Positions 16,176 to 26,015 are shown, counted from the stretch's first letter. The stretch is 64,000 bases of DNA from Candidatus Marispirochaeta associata (GCA_001749745.1 JWTM01000424.1:310001-374000); one strand, 5' to 3'. The notes: generated from the letters alone by a model not told the origin. Made by a program: numbers and translations.

Positions 16176-16915
16176 AACCGGTCCGCCTGATCGGTATCGA
16201 TTGTGCGGTCGATCCGGCCAATACCGGACTATGTGTAGCGGATTATGCGGATGATTTGCTTATTGTAGAAGAAGCGCGAAGCGGCGTCGATCGGGAGCCG
16301 GCGGAGATCGCCGCCGACTGGGTGTACGAGGGGCCTTTTCTGCTTGGCCTGGACGCCCCGTTGGGCTGGCCCGTTTCTCTGGGCGATTCCCTTGTCGAAC
16401 ACCGGGCGGGAGATCCCCTCGATCTGTCGGCGAATAGGCTCTTCCGTCGCTTTGCCGACGATTACACCGCAGAGACGATAGGCAAGCGGCCCATGGATGT
16501 CGGCGCCGACCGGATCGCCCGCACCGCCCATGCGGCGCTATCGCTCCTCGGTGAATTACGACGCAGGAGCGGTCTGCCGTTGCCGTTGGGTTGGAAGCCG
16601 GGCGAAGCGCCTACAGGAGAGGTGTTAGAGACCTATCCCGCCGCCTGGCTGACCGTCGCCGGCCTCCCGGCTAAGGCCTACAAGAAGCGCGACCAGCGGA
16701 GCGTACGGGAAGAGATCCTGTCAGGACTTCCGGAATGGGTGCATCTTGCCTGCGGCAATAGTGCATTTCTCGATGATGCGGATCTCCTCGATGCACTCCT
16801 CTGTCTGCTTGTCTATGTCGCCTACCTCAAGGGCCTCGTCCGTCGCCCTCCGGCAGACAAGGCTGAGCTTATCCGCCGGGAAGGGTGGATTTGGGTTCCG
16901 TCGGCAATCGGCTGA
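16172..16915 (+). CDS. DUF429 protein, predicted RNase-H-like fold
   Basis: 247 residues from GTG 16172, overlapping the nspC stop by 4 bases. It has DUF429 features: N-terminal LIGIDCAVDP with the first acidic residue, FLLGLDAPLGWP with the second, NRLFRRFAD, and a C-terminal DDADLLDALLCLL acidic cluster. These fit an RNase-H-like active site proposed from structure prediction for the family. No biochemical role is established. Coupling to nspC is probably incidental. The end lies 2 bases from the convergent beta-glucosidase gene. Confidence 0.8.
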   Translation: MKPVRLIGIDCAVDPANTGLCVADYADDLLIVEEARSGVDREPAEIAADWVYEGPFLLGLDAPLGWPVSLGDSLVEHRAGDPLDLSANRLFRRFADDYTAETIGKRPMDVGADRIARTAHAALSLLGELRRRSGLPLPLGWKPGEAPTGEVLETYPAAWLTVAGLPAKAYKKRDQRSVREEILSGLPEWVHLACGNSAFLDDADLLDALLCLLVYVAYLKGLVRRPPADKAELIRREGWIWVPSAIG

Positions 16916-16917
16916 TT

Positions 16918-18246
16918 CTATACCTGTTCCGCCCCGGATATTACATCCCGATAAAAGTAGAAGCTATCCTTCGGAATGCGCCGGAAATCGCCGTAATCGA
17001 CATAGATTGCGCCGAAGCGCCGGGTATAGCCGTAGGCCCACTCGAAGTTATCCAAGAGCGACCAGAGAAAGTAACCCTTTAGCGGAATCCCTTCCTCTTC
17101 TAAACGGCGGCAGACCGAGAGATGTCCCCGCAGGTACTCTACCCGTTCGGGGTCGTGACAGCGGGTTCCCTCCTCGGAGAGCCGGTCGGGAAAGGCTGCG
17201 CCGTTCTCGGTAATGTAGAGATCTATCGGACCATAGGTTTCGTTGACCCAGCGTACCTGACGGTAGAGGCCCTCGGGAACGACATCCCAGCCCATATGGG
17301 TTTTATCCTGGTAGGTTTTGACCTGGACAAACTCCTCGGGGGCGTCGGCGTCGAAGCGGACTGCATCCTCCCAGTAGTAGTTCATACCCAGAAAATCAAT
17401 CTTCGAGGAGATGATCTCCATGTCGCCCGGTTCTACCGGCATGGTGACCGCCGGCTCGATTGATAAATGCCGCTCCGGGTAACCCCGGCCGAAGATCGGA
17501 TCAAGATAGATTCGGGATTGACCATCCTTGGCGCGGTCGGCCGCATGCAGATCCTCCTCGCGGCGCGTAGCCGGTCGAGGCGAGGTCAGATTGAGGGTTA
17601 TGCCGATTTTGCCTGTATAGCCGCCCTCCCGGAAGCGCTGCACGGCGAGTCCGTGGGCCAGATTCAGGTGGTGGACCGCCCGGTAGGCGAGCTGCCGGTT
17701 CTGTTTTCCCGGGGCATGTCTCCCTTCGAAGTAGCCCAAGTGGGAGGAGCACCAGGGTTCGTTCAAGGTGATCCAGTTTTCCACCCGGTCCCCGAAGGCC
17801 TTGAAGCAGACCTCGGCATAGTCGGCATACTTCAGCGCCGTCTGCCGCTCGGGCCAGCCCCCGGCGTCCTCGAGCTCCTGGGGCAGATCCCAGTGGTAGA
17901 GGGTTACCGCCGGGGAGATGCCTTTCTTCAACAGCGTGTCGATCAGGCGATTGTAGTAATCGATGCCCTTCTGGTTGACCGTCGATCCGCCGCCCGGGAG
18001 GATCCGCGGCCAGGCGAGGGAAAAGCGGTAAGCCTGAATGCCCGCCTGGTGCATCAGCTCGATATCCTCCTCATAGCGGTGATACTGATCACAGGCAAAA
18101 TCGCCCGTATGTCCGTGGAGAACCTTGCCGGGCTCCCGGGAAAAGGTGTCCCAGATGCTCATCGTGCGTCCGTCTTCATTATAGGCGCCCTCCACCTGGT
18201 AACTGGCGGTAGCGGTGCCGAAGAGAAAGTTATTAGAAAATCCCAT
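16918..18246 (-). CDS. Family GH1 beta-glucosidase
   Basis: 442 residues, normal GH1 length. FLFGTATASYQVEGA opens the barrel, the acid/base Glu163 is in TLNEP and the nucleophile Glu346 is in ITENG. WSLLDNFEWAYGY carries the sugar-binding Trp/Glu pair. There is no signal peptide, so it acts in the cytosol on cellobiose or related beta-glucosides (or their 6-phosphates; the loop residues do not let me decide). No sugar transporter is adjacent. GAGGTGAGAGC precedes ATG 18246. A promoter with a small inverted repeat over the -10 lies upstream. Confidence 0.95.
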   Translation of the reverse strand: MGFSNNFLFGTATASYQVEGAYNEDGRTMSIWDTFSREPGKVLHGHTGDFACDQYHRYEEDIELMHQAGIQAYRFSLAWPRILPGGGSTVNQKGIDYYNRLIDTLLKKGISPAVTLYHWDLPQELEDAGGWPERQTALKYADYAEVCFKAFGDRVENWITLNEPWCSSHLGYFEGRHAPGKQNRQLAYRAVHHLNLAHGLAVQRFREGGYTGKIGITLNLTSPRPATRREEDLHAADRAKDGQSRIYLDPIFGRGYPERHLSIEPAVTMPVEPGDMEIISSKIDFLGMNYYWEDAVRFDADAPEEFVQVKTYQDKTHMGWDVVPEGLYRQVRWVNETYGPIDLYITENGAAFPDRLSEEGTRCHDPERVEYLRGHLSVCRRLEEEGIPLKGYFLWSLLDNFEWAYGYTRRFGAIYVDYGDFRRIPKDSFYFYRDVISGAEQV

Positions 18247-18277
18247 GCTCTCACCTCTTTGGTTGGTTGCTTATGTA

Positions 18278-18311
18278 AACTAAAGTTAGCATGAGATATA
18301 CTCTTTGTCAC
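18278..18311 (-). promoter_or_regulatory. Candidate bglA-type promoter with operator-like repeat
   Basis: On the minus strand: -35 GTGACA (18306-18311), 17-bp spacer, -10 TAACTT (18283-18288). AACTAAAGTT (18278-18287), with AACT/AGTT arms, overlaps the -10. It could be a sugar-responsive operator, but the repeat is short. Confidence 0.3.
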
Positions 18312-18363
18312 CTCTTTTTTGGGGATATTTGAGAATCATGCTTGTTTCGGGCCAGCCAGCTGC

Positions 18364-18672
18364 CTAGGTCTCGATCCGGATCAGCCCGTAGGCCGGTTCT
18401 TCGTAGGGGTGAGCACGCTTGAAGGCTTCGATGACGGACTCCTTGCGATCATCCGGCAGCACCATCTCGACCTTGTACTCGCTTTCCCGCTCGATTTCTC
18501 CCGGGGTGCCGAGGAAGGGGGTGCTCTCCGATCCGGGGAGAAACTGTCCCGTACCGAGGATCTCCCAGGCACAGCGGCTGTAGTCGCCGATACTGCCCGC
18601 ACCGGCTGCAAAGCAGGCCTCTTTTACCGGTTCCTTATGGGATTCGGGAACATAGAAGTAGAGTTTAAGCAT
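18364..18672 (-). CDS. NIF3/YqfO-like small domain protein
   Basis: 102 residues. Sequence features VPESHKEPVKEACFAAGAGSIGDY, FLPGSESTPFLG and AHPYEEPAYGLI match the CutA-like domain inserted in YqfO/NIF3 proteins, here as a stand-alone protein. The role is unknown; the fold usually forms trimers and may sense small molecules or metals. It overlaps the radA stop by 8 bases (ATGCTTAA), so it is co-translated with RadA. Confidence 0.85.
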   Translation of the reverse strand: MLKLYFYVPESHKEPVKEACFAAGAGSIGDYSRCAWEILGTGQFLPGSESTPFLGTPGEIERESEYKVEMVLPDDRKESVIEAFKRAHPYEEPAYGLIRIET

Positions 18673-19975
18673 TGCCGCCTCCGAAGAGCTGACCTAAAAA
18701 GGTTTTTAGCGGGCCGGAGCTGATCTTCGCCTGAAAACCGAGCTTGTCGGCGGCCTTGCGCCGCAGCTCCGCCTGAGGCACACCTCTTACCTCACCCGCC
18801 AGGCTTACCTCGCCGGCGTAGACTGTCGAACTGGGTGCGGAGAGTCCGGTGCGGGCGGAATAGAGGGCCACCGCCAAGGGCAGGTCGATGCCGACTTCGC
18901 TCAAGCGGATACCGCCGGCCACGTTGACGTAGATATCCTGATCGCTGAAACGCAACCCTGCATGTTTCTCGAGGACTGCGGCGATCCTGGAAACCCGGCG
19001 GGAGTCGATCTTGTCGGCGAAGGTGCGGGAGACGCCCCCTTTAGCCGGTACGGTCAAGGCCTGAATCTCCACCAGGAAGACCCTGCTCCCCTCGTAGACC
19101 GGTGCCACCGCCGCGCCGGCCGGCAGGGAGCCTTCCCGTTCCTGGAGGAAGAGTGCCGCCGGATCCTCGACGCCCTTCAAACCTTCGGCTCCCATGGCGA
19201 AGACGCCCACCTCGTTGACCGGACCGAAACGGTTCTTCACGGCCCGCAAAAGACGGATGCCGCCCTCGGCCTCCTCGAAGTAGAGGACCGTGTCGACCAT
19301 GTGCTCGACCACCTTCGGCCCGGCGATGGAGCCCTCCTTGGTGACGTGGGCCACCAGAAAGAGGGGCGTCTCGTGTTCCCGGCACCAGTCGGCGATCTCG
19401 TAGCTGCCGTACTTTATCTGATTGACCGTCCCGGGAACCGGGCCGATCTCTTCCGATTGCAGCGTCTGAATCGAGTCGATCACTACCAGGGAGGGGCGGC
19501 TCTTCTCCAGATTCTTGAGTATGGATTCCACACCGGTTTCGCACAGGACCTTTATCCGGGGCGATACGGCGCCGATCCGTTTGGCCCGGAGGGCGATTTG
19601 CCGGGCCGATTCCTCGCCGGAGATGTAGAGTACATCCTGAGCTACGGTATCGGAGATCTGTAGCAGCAGGGTTGATTTGCCTATTCCCGGCTGCCCGCCG
19701 ATGAGTACGGAACTCCCGGCGACAAGACCGCCGCCCAGGACCTGGTTCAGTTCGCCGTTGCCGGTATCGATGCGCGGGGTGTCCGCCTCGGGGATCTCGC
19801 CGATCCCCTGGGGCCGGGAGGTCGAGGCTTTGCGGGATGATCCGCCCTTGGTCGAGGAGGGCGCCGCCTCTTCAGCGAGGGTATTCCACTCCCCGCAGGC
19901 AGGGCAGCGACCGAGCCATTTCGGCTCGCTGTGACCACAGTTGGAGCAGACGTAGCGGCTGCTCTTTTTGGCCAA
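18665..19975 (-). CDS. radA: DNA repair protein RadA (Sms)
   Basis: 436 residues. The start is TTG 19975, with GAGGAG six bases upstream inside the stop of the preceding gene. Domain order is an N-terminal zinc finger (Cys10, Cys13, Cys24, Cys27), a RecA-like ATPase with Walker A GGQPGIGKST (Lys100) and Walker B VVIDSIQTL, the RadA-specific KNRFGP motif (about 250), then an inactive Lon-like domain (GGIRLSEVGIDLPLA). RadA promotes branch migration and strand exchange during recombinational repair. Length and motifs are complete. Confidence 0.96.
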   Translation of the reverse strand: MAKKSSRYVCSNCGHSEPKWLGRCPACGEWNTLAEEAAPSSTKGGSSRKASTSRPQGIGEIPEADTPRIDTGNGELNQVLGGGLVAGSSVLIGGQPGIGKSTLLLQISDTVAQDVLYISGEESARQIALRAKRIGAVSPRIKVLCETGVESILKNLEKSRPSLVVIDSIQTLQSEEIGPVPGTVNQIKYGSYEIADWCREHETPLFLVAHVTKEGSIAGPKVVEHMVDTVLYFEEAEGGIRLLRAVKNRFGPVNEVGVFAMGAEGLKGVEDPAALFLQEREGSLPAGAAVAPVYEGSRVFLVEIQALTVPAKGGVSRTFADKIDSRRVSRIAAVLEKHAGLRFSDQDIYVNVAGGIRLSEVGIDLPLAVALYSARTGLSAPSSTVYAGEVSLAGEVRGVPQAELRRKAADKLGFQAKISSGPLKTFLGQLFGGGNA

Positions 19976-19978
19976 GGC

Positions 19979-20464
19979 CTACTCCTCGGGAAGGTACTTG
20001 CTGCGGGCGGCGAAGTGGTAGCGCAGACCAATTCCGCCGTCGAGATCGAATTCAGTATCCGGGAAAAGGGCGATTCCGGGGACTATCTCGGCAAAGAGCT
20101 CCAGCTCCGGGAGAGCGTAAAAACTCACGCCCACAGGAACCCGTACGCCGAGACCGATATCCGCATCCTCCTTGTCCTTATCCTCAGTGAAGATCCGCAG
20201 CTTCGCGCCGCCGCCCAGGTACCAACCGATAGGCTTCTCGAACTCTTTCTCGAACTCGGGTATGCCGCTGCGATAGAAGAGATAATCGCCGTGGATATGA
20301 ACATAGTTCCGGAAAGACCATGCCGCTCCGAGGATATATTGATTATTGAGGGACAAGCTCAAGCCGGTCGGCTCTCCGACGAGGATTCCCGCGCCTACAT
20401 CGGCGGCGGCAAGAGGTAGTAGAGCGGTTGCCGTAAGCAGAAGAATACAAATAAGTCTTTTCAT
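19979..20464 (-). CDS. Small outer-membrane beta-barrel-like protein
   Basis: 161 residues from ATG 20464, with GAGG nine bases upstream; an in-frame TTG at 20479 is less likely. The signal peptide RLICILLLTATALLPLAAA is followed by an eight-strand-like pattern (GAGILVGEPTGLSLSL, GWYLGGGAKLRIF, GGIGLRYHF) similar to OmpA/OmpW-size barrels. The Gly at GEPTGLSL is common in spirochaetal barrel proteins of unknown role. It is followed directly by radA with its ribosome-binding site in the stop region. Confidence 0.65.
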   Translation of the reverse strand: MKRLICILLLTATALLPLAAADVGAGILVGEPTGLSLSLNNQYILGAAWSFRNYVHIHGDYLFYRSGIPEFEKEFEKPIGWYLGGGAKLRIFTEDKDKEDADIGLGVRVPVGVSFYALPELELFAEIVPGIALFPDTEFDLDGGIGLRYHFAARSKYLPEE

Positions 20465-20486
20465 GGTAATCAACCTCACAAGGCCC

Positions 20487-21557
20487 TTACTGGAGTTTGA
20501 GCAACTCTACAATGAAAACCAGGAATGAGTTGGGAGGAATAACTCCCGGATACCCTTGCTCTCCGTAGCCGAGTTCCGGTGGGATTACCAGACGACGCTT
20601 CTCGCCGATCTGCATGCCGCCGTCGGCGAGGATTCCGTCCCGCCAACCGGGAATAACACGGTCCAGGGAGAACTCGGCCGGATCGCCGTCGAAACTGGAC
20701 TGAATGACCGAACCGTTTAAGAGACTTAGCTCATAATGGACGGTAACAGTGCTCTTCTCTTCGGCCGTGTCGCCTGAGCCTGCCTCCAGGCTCTCGAAGA
20801 ATACCCCTGAATCGGTCTGCTTCAGCTGAGGCCATTTTTCAGTAATCTGGTTTATGAAGCTGGATTGGGCTTCCGCCCGCTGAGCGGCAGCGCGTTTGGC
20901 GCTTGATTCGATCAGCTCGTCGAAACTCTCCTGGCTTACGGTGAATGCTTCCGCTTCATCGCCGATCTTGAGGATTTCAACCGCATCGATCCGGTCCCCG
21001 GCCACAATGGAATTGACCACATCCATCCCCTCGACGACCCTGCCGAAGACCGAATGACGGTCGTCCAGGTGCGGAGTGGCGGTATGGGTTATGAAGAATT
21101 GGCTGCCGTTGGTGTTGGCGCCGCTATTGGCCATGGAGAGGATGCCGGGCTGGTCGTGGCGTAGGTTCGGATCGAATTCATCGGGGAAGGAGTATCCCGG
21201 ACCGCCGGTACCGGTTCCTTGGGGACATCCGCCTTGAATGACGAAGTTATCCACAACGCGATGAAAATTGAGCCCGTCATAGAACGGACCGTCCCCCTCA
21301 TCGTGATTGATACTGCCTTCGGCGAGGCCGACGAAATTGGCGACCGTCATCGGGGCGCGTTGGTACTCGAGTTCGCAATAGATCGGTCCCTTGGCTGTCT
21401 TTATTACAGCATAGAGCCCGTCGTCCAGGGCGGGCTGCTGTGCGTCGCAACTACTCATAGATACTACTCCTAGAATGATATACAAAAGGCCGGAGAGGAA
21501 AATTCCGAATTGTACGGCAGGGCGCGTTCGGCGCGGGTATACTGATTTTCCCTTCAT
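20487..21557 (-). CDS. Cyclophilin-FKBP dual peptidyl-prolyl isomerase lipoprotein
   Basis: 356 residues from ATG 21557. An N-terminal signal segment ([21 protein letters not shown]) ends in a probable lipidated Cys. Residues about 45-210 are a cyclophilin domain: [19 protein letters not shown] carries the catalytic Arg, and [19 protein letters not shown] follow. A helical linker (about 215-260) leads to an FKBP domain (about 265-356): [32 protein letters not shown]. It should act as a periplasmic or outer-membrane-tethered folding catalyst. The cyclophilin-first order is the CFBP type of dual-family immunophilin. Confidence 0.92.
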   Translation of the reverse strand: MKGKSVYPRRTRPAVQFGIFLSGLLYIILGVVSMSSCDAQQPALDDGLYAVIKTAKGPIYCELEYQRAPMTVANFVGLAEGSINHDEGDGPFYDGLNFHRVVDNFVIQGGCPQGTGTGGPGYSFPDEFDPNLRHDQPGILSMANSGANTNGSQFFITHTATPHLDDRHSVFGRVVEGMDVVNSIVAGDRIDAVEILKIGDEAEAFTVSQESFDELIESSAKRAAAQRAEAQSSFINQITEKWPQLKQTDSGVFFESLEAGSGDTAEEKSTVTVHYELSLLNGSVIQSSFDGDPAEFSLDRVIPGWRDGILADGGMQIGEKRRLVIPPELGYGEQGYPGVIPPNSFLVFIVELLKLQ

Positions 21558-21606
21558 GGTAAGGCCGTATGCTACCATGGACGCCGGGAGGCGACAAGGA
21601 CCCGCC

Positions 21607-24054
21607 TCAGTTTCGAATGTATTCCTGTAATTCGGCGCGTAATTGATTGTAGAGTTCCTGCAGTCGATTGATCATCCCGGGATTCGGGTCGGTTTGGCAC
21701 TTCTTTTCCCAGTTTTCGAGTTCCCTGATAAACAGAGAGGCTTCCAGATTAGAGGCGGCGCCCCTCAGACTATGGAGTGCCTGCCGCACAGTATTATGGT
21801 CGTCCCGTTCCACGGCGTCGGTGAGCTTTTTCCAATCGGCGATGGAGGTCTCTAAAAAAACTTCGGCTATCAATTTGAGATCTTCCCGATCTCCCTCGAT
21901 CCGAGTCAGAGCCGTAGCTGGATCAAAGAGTGCAGGGGCTCCGTTCTGTCTATCGGTTCGTACCCAGCGGGTCAGGGCTTCCCGCAGGTCGGCACCCTTG
22001 ACGGGTTTACTGAGGTAATCGTCCATACCGTTGGCCAGAAAACGCTCCCGGTCCCCCGGCATGGCATGCCCCGTGAGGGCGATTATCGGCATATGACGGC
22101 TTCCATCCTCGATGGCCCGGATCATGCGGGTTGCCTCGAGTCCGTCGATTCCCGGCATCTGACAGTCCATGAAGACTGCTTCGAAACTCCCTGTCCGGAA
22201 GGCGTCTACCGCTCTCCGGCCGTCTTCGGCAATGGTAACCCGGCAGCCGAGCTTCTCAAGCAGGCGGGATATCACATTCTGATTGACCTTGTTGTCCTCG
22301 GCCAGCAGGATGTGTGGTGCGACCGTCAGGCTCTCTACCGGCTCTTGATGGTTTTTTGCCTGGGGCCGGTTCTGTCCTGCAAGCCAGCGGGCAATCTCGA
22401 CCGTATCCGTCGGCGGTGCGAGCACCAGGGCTTGTGGATGCTTAGACGCCGCCTGAATCGCCTCTTCCCTTTGCGCCGCAAGCAGAATGATCACCTCATC
22501 GCCGCCGTTTCGAACCCGAATGCGCTGTCCCGACGCGGTATCCGATGCCGTGACGGGCGGCTCAAGCTCGGCGCCCCATGCGGCAAAGCTGCGGCCCAGA
22601 ATCTCAGCTTCCCGCGGATCGAGTCCCTCAAACAATACTCGCCTTCCCTTGAGATCGATCAGATCAGACAGTCGGCCGCGCTCCTCTCCGGCTCGCATGG
22701 GAATGGTAAAGGAGAAAACCGAACCGCGGCCGACCGTACTCTCCACGCTCAAGGTGCCCCCCATTAGCTCGACCAGATCCCGACTAATCGGCAGTCCCAG
22801 ACCCGAACCGCCGTAGCGTCGGGTGGAGGAGGAATCCACCTGACTGAACTTCTCGAATATCAGATCCTGCTTCTCCTCGGCAATGCCGATCCCGGTATCC
22901 TCCACGGCGAAACGGACACCTACCTTGCCATGCTCTTCCCTGCCCGCCGCGGCAATACGCAGGCTTACCGACCCCCGGGGAGTGAATTTGATGGCATTGC
23001 CCAGCAGATTGTAGAGGATCTGTTTCAAACGGTCATGGTCGCCGATCAATTCAAGGGCGAGATAAGGATCATAATCGAGGAAGATTGCCAGATTCGCGTT
23101 TTCTGCGGCCGGCAGCAAGCTCTCGCAGACCTCCCTGGCCAGCGCATGGAGCCCCAGGGGCCCCTCTTCGATACTCAGCTTTCCCGCCTCGATCTTGGAG
23201 ATATCCAGGATGTCATTGATGATCGCCAGGAGAGAGTCGCTCGATACGCGGACTGTTCGGGCGTATTCGAGCTGCTCCTCGCTAAGCTCGCTTCCCAGAA
23301 GGAGGTCGGTCATGCCGATAATCCCGTTCAAGGGGGTGCGCAGTTCATGGCTCATATTGGCCAGGAACTCGCTTTTCGTGCGGTTGGCTCGTTCCGCCTC
23401 TTCTTTGGCCTGATGCAGGGTCCGAGCGGCCAGATGCTGTTCGTGGATATCCAAGAGCAGACCGTTCAATAGGGGCCGGGAGTTCTCATAGACTGCCGGA
23501 GAGGTTATCAGCTTGAACCAGCGCTTCTCCCCGCCCGGCGACGGAAGATGAATCTCGAGGGACCAGGGGAGCCGGGTTACTATCGAGCTCTTGGCCAGCT
23601 CCTCGAGTTGGGCCCATTCGCTCCCCAAGAGGCTCTGGAAAAGAGCCGTGTGGGAGCCTTCATTCTCCTTGATGATCTCTGGATCCAAGAGGCTGTTGAT
23701 CGAAGGACTGAGGTAGGGTACCTCGATTCCTCCTTCCCTCTCCACCAGCAGCTGGAATATTACCCCTGGGATGTTAGCCGCCGCCCCACTGAATCGGATC
23801 TCACTCGCCGAAGCCTCTCGGGAGGCTCGCGCATTGAGATGCTTTAAGTAGCGCAAGTAGAAGACGGTCACGATCATCGCGGCACTAACAGGCAACAGGC
23901 TGAGGAGCACAATAGTCCGCGAGGCATCAAAGAGAAGAGCAGCATAGGGAAGCAGGCCGCCGAGGATCAACGAGAAACCCAGGGTGTGTACCCGTTTCTT
24001 AAAAAGGGAGTGGGCCTGTTCCGCCTCGGTCTGCTTTGAATACTGCGTTCTCAT
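21607..24054 (-). CDS. Hybrid sensor histidine kinase (PAS-HisKA-HATPase-REC-HPt)
   Basis: 815 residues. There are two membrane helices (about 26-42 and 47-68) with almost no periplasmic loop, then a PAS domain (about 88-205). HisKA carries His236 in [10 protein letters not shown], and HATPase has [16 protein letters not shown]. About 460-565 is a degenerate receiver-like segment without the phospho-Asp. A functional receiver follows with Asp about 630 (FMDCQMPG), and then an HPt domain with His about 761 ([10 protein letters not shown]). It encodes a near-complete phosphorelay in one protein; the final response regulator is not in the window. Confidence 0.93.
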   Translation of the reverse strand: MRTQYSKQTEAEQAHSLFKKRVHTLGFSLILGGLLPYAALLFDASRTIVLLSLLPVSAAMIVTVFYLRYLKHLNARASREASASEIRFSGAAANIPGVIFQLLVEREGGIEVPYLSPSINSLLDPEIIKENEGSHTALFQSLLGSEWAQLEELAKSSIVTRLPWSLEIHLPSPGGEKRWFKLITSPAVYENSRPLLNGLLLDIHEQHLAARTLHQAKEEAERANRTKSEFLANMSHELRTPLNGIIGMTDLLLGSELSEEQLEYARTVRVSSDSLLAIINDILDISKIEAGKLSIEEGPLGLHALAREVCESLLPAAENANLAIFLDYDPYLALELIGDHDRLKQILYNLLGNAIKFTPRGSVSLRIAAAGREEHGKVGVRFAVEDTGIGIAEEKQDLIFEKFSQVDSSSTRRYGGSGLGLPISRDLVELMGGTLSVESTVGRGSVFSFTIPMRAGEERGRLSDLIDLKGRRVLFEGLDPREAEILGRSFAAWGAELEPPVTASDTASGQRIRVRNGGDEVIILLAAQREEAIQAASKHPQALVLAPPTDTVEIARWLAGQNRPQAKNHQEPVESLTVAPHILLAEDNKVNQNVISRLLEKLGCRVTIAEDGRRAVDAFRTGSFEAVFMDCQMPGIDGLEATRMIRAIEDGSRHMPIIALTGHAMPGDRERFLANGMDDYLSKPVKGADLREALTRWVRTDRQNGAPALFDPATALTRIEGDREDLKLIAEVFLETSIADWKKLTDAVERDDHNTVRQALHSLRGAASNLEASLFIRELENWEKKCQTDPNPGMINRLQELYNQLRAELQEYIRN

Positions 24055-24090
24055 GTGTGGTTTCAGCTTATGCCGGAGCTCCCCGGCAGG

Positions 24091-25263
24091 TCAAGAATTA
24101 TTCAGTACCCGCGCCATAACCACACCTTCAATCGCGCGGAGTTTATCCAGTACCGGTTGGGCATTCTCGGTCTCCACGTCGATGATATTATAGGCGTACT
24201 CGCCTTTGTGTCGATTGATCATCTCGGTAATGTTCATCGACTCCGAAGCCATCACCGTCGTAATCTGTCCCACCATGTTGGGCACGTTACGGTTGGCGAT
24301 GACTATGCGCGTGTCGCTGGTGGGGGGCATGCCGCAGGTCGGGAAGTTGACCGAGTGCTCGATGTTTCCGGTTTCCAGGAACGCGATAAGCCGTTGAGCT
24401 GCCATAACCGCGCAGTTCTCTTCCGCCTCCGGGGTGGATGCCCCTAAGTGGGGAATGGGGATAACCCCTTCAACTCCCAAGAGGGTGTCATCCGGAAAGT
24501 CGGTTACATAGCGGTCGATTATACCCGCCTCAATAGCCTTGATCAGATCGGCATTGTTGACCAGTCCGCCCCGGGAGAAATTGAGGAGCTTCATTCCCTT
24601 CTTCATCCTGGCGAAGCGCTCTCGGTTGAGCATCCCCCGGGTCTGATCGTTGAGGGGCACATGAATAGTCAGGTAATCCGAATCGGCGATGAGACTCTCC
24701 AGGCTCTCGGCCTTGCGTACGCTCGGAGAGAGTCCCCAGGCGGCTTCAATCGAGATGAAGGGATCGTAGCCGGTTACCTTCATTCCCAGTCGTTCCGCGT
24801 CGTTGGCTACGTCCACGCCGATGGCCCCCAGACCGATAATCCCGAGTTTCTTGCCGCGGATCTCGTTTCCGGCGAACTCCTTCTTGCCTTTTTCGATGAG
24901 CGATGGAACCTCGTCGCCCCGGCCGGCGAGGCCGTTGACCCACTGCATGCCTCGAAAGATCTTCCGGGAGGCGAGGAAGAGGCCGGTCAGGGCCAGTTCC
25001 TTGACCGAGTTGGCATTGGCTCCGGGGGTATTGAAGACGACGATTCCCCGGCGGGTGCACTCATCGATCGGGATATTGTTGGTCCCTGCTCCTGCCCGGG
25101 CGATGGCCTTTACGGTCTCGGGGAGCTCCATGTCGTGCATATCCTGGCTTCTAACCAGAATTGCATCGGGGTGGCCGATCTCCGAGGCGACTTCATACCG
25201 CTCTCGCGAGAAGAGGTCGAGTCCGGCGGTGGCAATCTTGTTGAGGGTCAGAATCTTGTACAT
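24091..25263 (-). CDS. serA: D-3-phosphoglycerate dehydrogenase
   Basis: 390 residues. The catalytic domain opens with ILVRSQDMHD and RAGAGTNNIP. The NAD-binding domain has LGIIGLGAIGVDVAN (about 143), the active-site pair is around IPIPHLGASTPEAEE (catalytic His), and a C-terminal ACT domain (about 320-390) has NVPNMVGQITTVM, as in short SerA forms regulated by serine. It oxidises 3-phosphoglycerate with NAD in serine biosynthesis. It starts on the base after the rex stop codon, so it is the second gene of a rex-serA operon and probably under Rex autocontrol. Confidence 0.94.
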   Translation of the reverse strand: MYKILTLNKIATAGLDLFSRERYEVASEIGHPDAILVRSQDMHDMELPETVKAIARAGAGTNNIPIDECTRRGIVVFNTPGANANSVKELALTGLFLASRKIFRGMQWVNGLAGRGDEVPSLIEKGKKEFAGNEIRGKKLGIIGLGAIGVDVANDAERLGMKVTGYDPFISIEAAWGLSPSVRKAESLESLIADSDYLTIHVPLNDQTRGMLNRERFARMKKGMKLLNFSRGGLVNNADLIKAIEAGIIDRYVTDFPDDTLLGVEGVIPIPHLGASTPEAEENCAVMAAQRLIAFLETGNIEHSVNFPTCGMPPTSDTRIVIANRNVPNMVGQITTVMASESMNITEMINRHKGEYAYNIIDVETENAQPVLDKLRAIEGVVMARVLNNS

Positions 25264-25878
25264 CTATTCCTCCAGGGCGGAAAGTATTCTCAGTTCATCC
25301 AGAACCGAAATTTGTCGAACCCGGACGGTTTCCGGAACCGTTACGGGAATGGTGAAATTGACGATACCCCGGATGCCGCCCTCTACGAGACGGTCCGCGG
25401 CAAGCTGGGCGCCGGCGGGCGGTACGGCCAAGACCGCCAGGCATATTCCTTCCCGTTTAACCTTTGCGGCAATGGCATGGGACGGGAGGAGCGGAATAGG
25501 GGCAGAGAGCAGTTCCAGCCGGTTGGTGTCGCTGTCGAAGCCGGCCCGAATATCGATTCCTTCGGCGGTGAAATCGGTGTACCGGAGAATCGCCTGGCCC
25601 AGTCGGCCCAGGCCGACGATACAGGCCTTTTTCGGTCGCTTGAGATCGAGGGTTTCCGCAATCGTCTCGTGGAGTTCATCGATAGCGTAGCCGGCGGAAT
25701 TCGCATCGCTCAGGTGCAGGTGATTCAGGTCTTTGCGAACGGTATGGGAGCTCTCGCCGATTCGACGACCCAGCTCCCGGGAGGAGAGCCGGATGCTTCC
25801 CTCTTCGCGGGCCGTACTCAGGTAGCCGTAGAGGGTGCAGAGGCGTTCGATGGTCGGTAAGGGGAGTTTACTCCGCAT
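25264..25878 (-). CDS. rex: Redox-sensing transcriptional repressor Rex
   Basis: 204 residues, typical length. An N-terminal winged helix (about 1-78; ELGRRIGESSHTVRKDLNHL) binds DNA. The Rossmann domain starts with ACIVGLGRLGQAILRY (about 85) and binds NADH. The C-terminal helix that swaps between subunits follows GIRGIVNFTIPV. Rex leaves DNA when NADH/NAD rises, derepressing fermentation and hydrogenase genes. AAGGAG precedes ATG 25878, and a perfect Rex-type palindrome lies 23 bases upstream. The gene is followed without gap by serA. Confidence 0.95.
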   Translation of the reverse strand: MRSKLPLPTIERLCTLYGYLSTAREEGSIRLSSRELGRRIGESSHTVRKDLNHLHLSDANSAGYAIDELHETIAETLDLKRPKKACIVGLGRLGQAILRYTDFTAEGIDIRAGFDSDTNRLELLSAPIPLLPSHAIAAKVKREGICLAVLAVPPAGAQLAADRLVEGGIRGIVNFTIPVTVPETVRVRQISVLDELRILSALEE

Positions 25879-25900
25879 CCAGGGCTCCTTGAATATTTAC

Positions 25901-25918
25901 CTGTGAAATATTTCACAG
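25901..25918. promoter_or_regulatory. Rex operator CTGTGAAATATTTCACAG
   Basis: A perfect 18-bp palindrome that matches the known Rex consensus TTGTGAAATATTTCACAA except at the outermost base on each side. It lies between the predicted rex promoter and the rex start, where binding would block transcription. Autoregulation of rex is therefore expected. Confidence 0.88.
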
Positions 25919-25930
25919 TTCATAGTCCGC

Positions 25931-25960
25931 AGTCTACCTAGGCTCACCCCTCCTGGTCAA
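25931..25960 (-). promoter_or_regulatory. Predicted rex-serA promoter
   Basis: On the minus strand: TTGACC (25955-25960), 18-bp spacer, TAGACT (25931-25936). The predicted start near 25924 puts the Rex palindrome at about +6 to +23. Confidence 0.5.
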
Positions 25961-25985
25961 GTGGCTCCTTCGTAGAAGGGTTAAA

Positions 25986-26015
25986 TTGACTGTACTAAGC
26001 CCTTCGAGCTACATT
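25986..26015 (+). promoter_or_regulatory. Predicted promoter of the tetR-exporter operon
   Basis: TTGACT (25986-25991), 18-bp spacer and TACATT (26010-26015). The expected start falls at the tetR ATG (26022), which has no clear ribosome-binding site, so the message may be leaderless. Confidence 0.45.
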
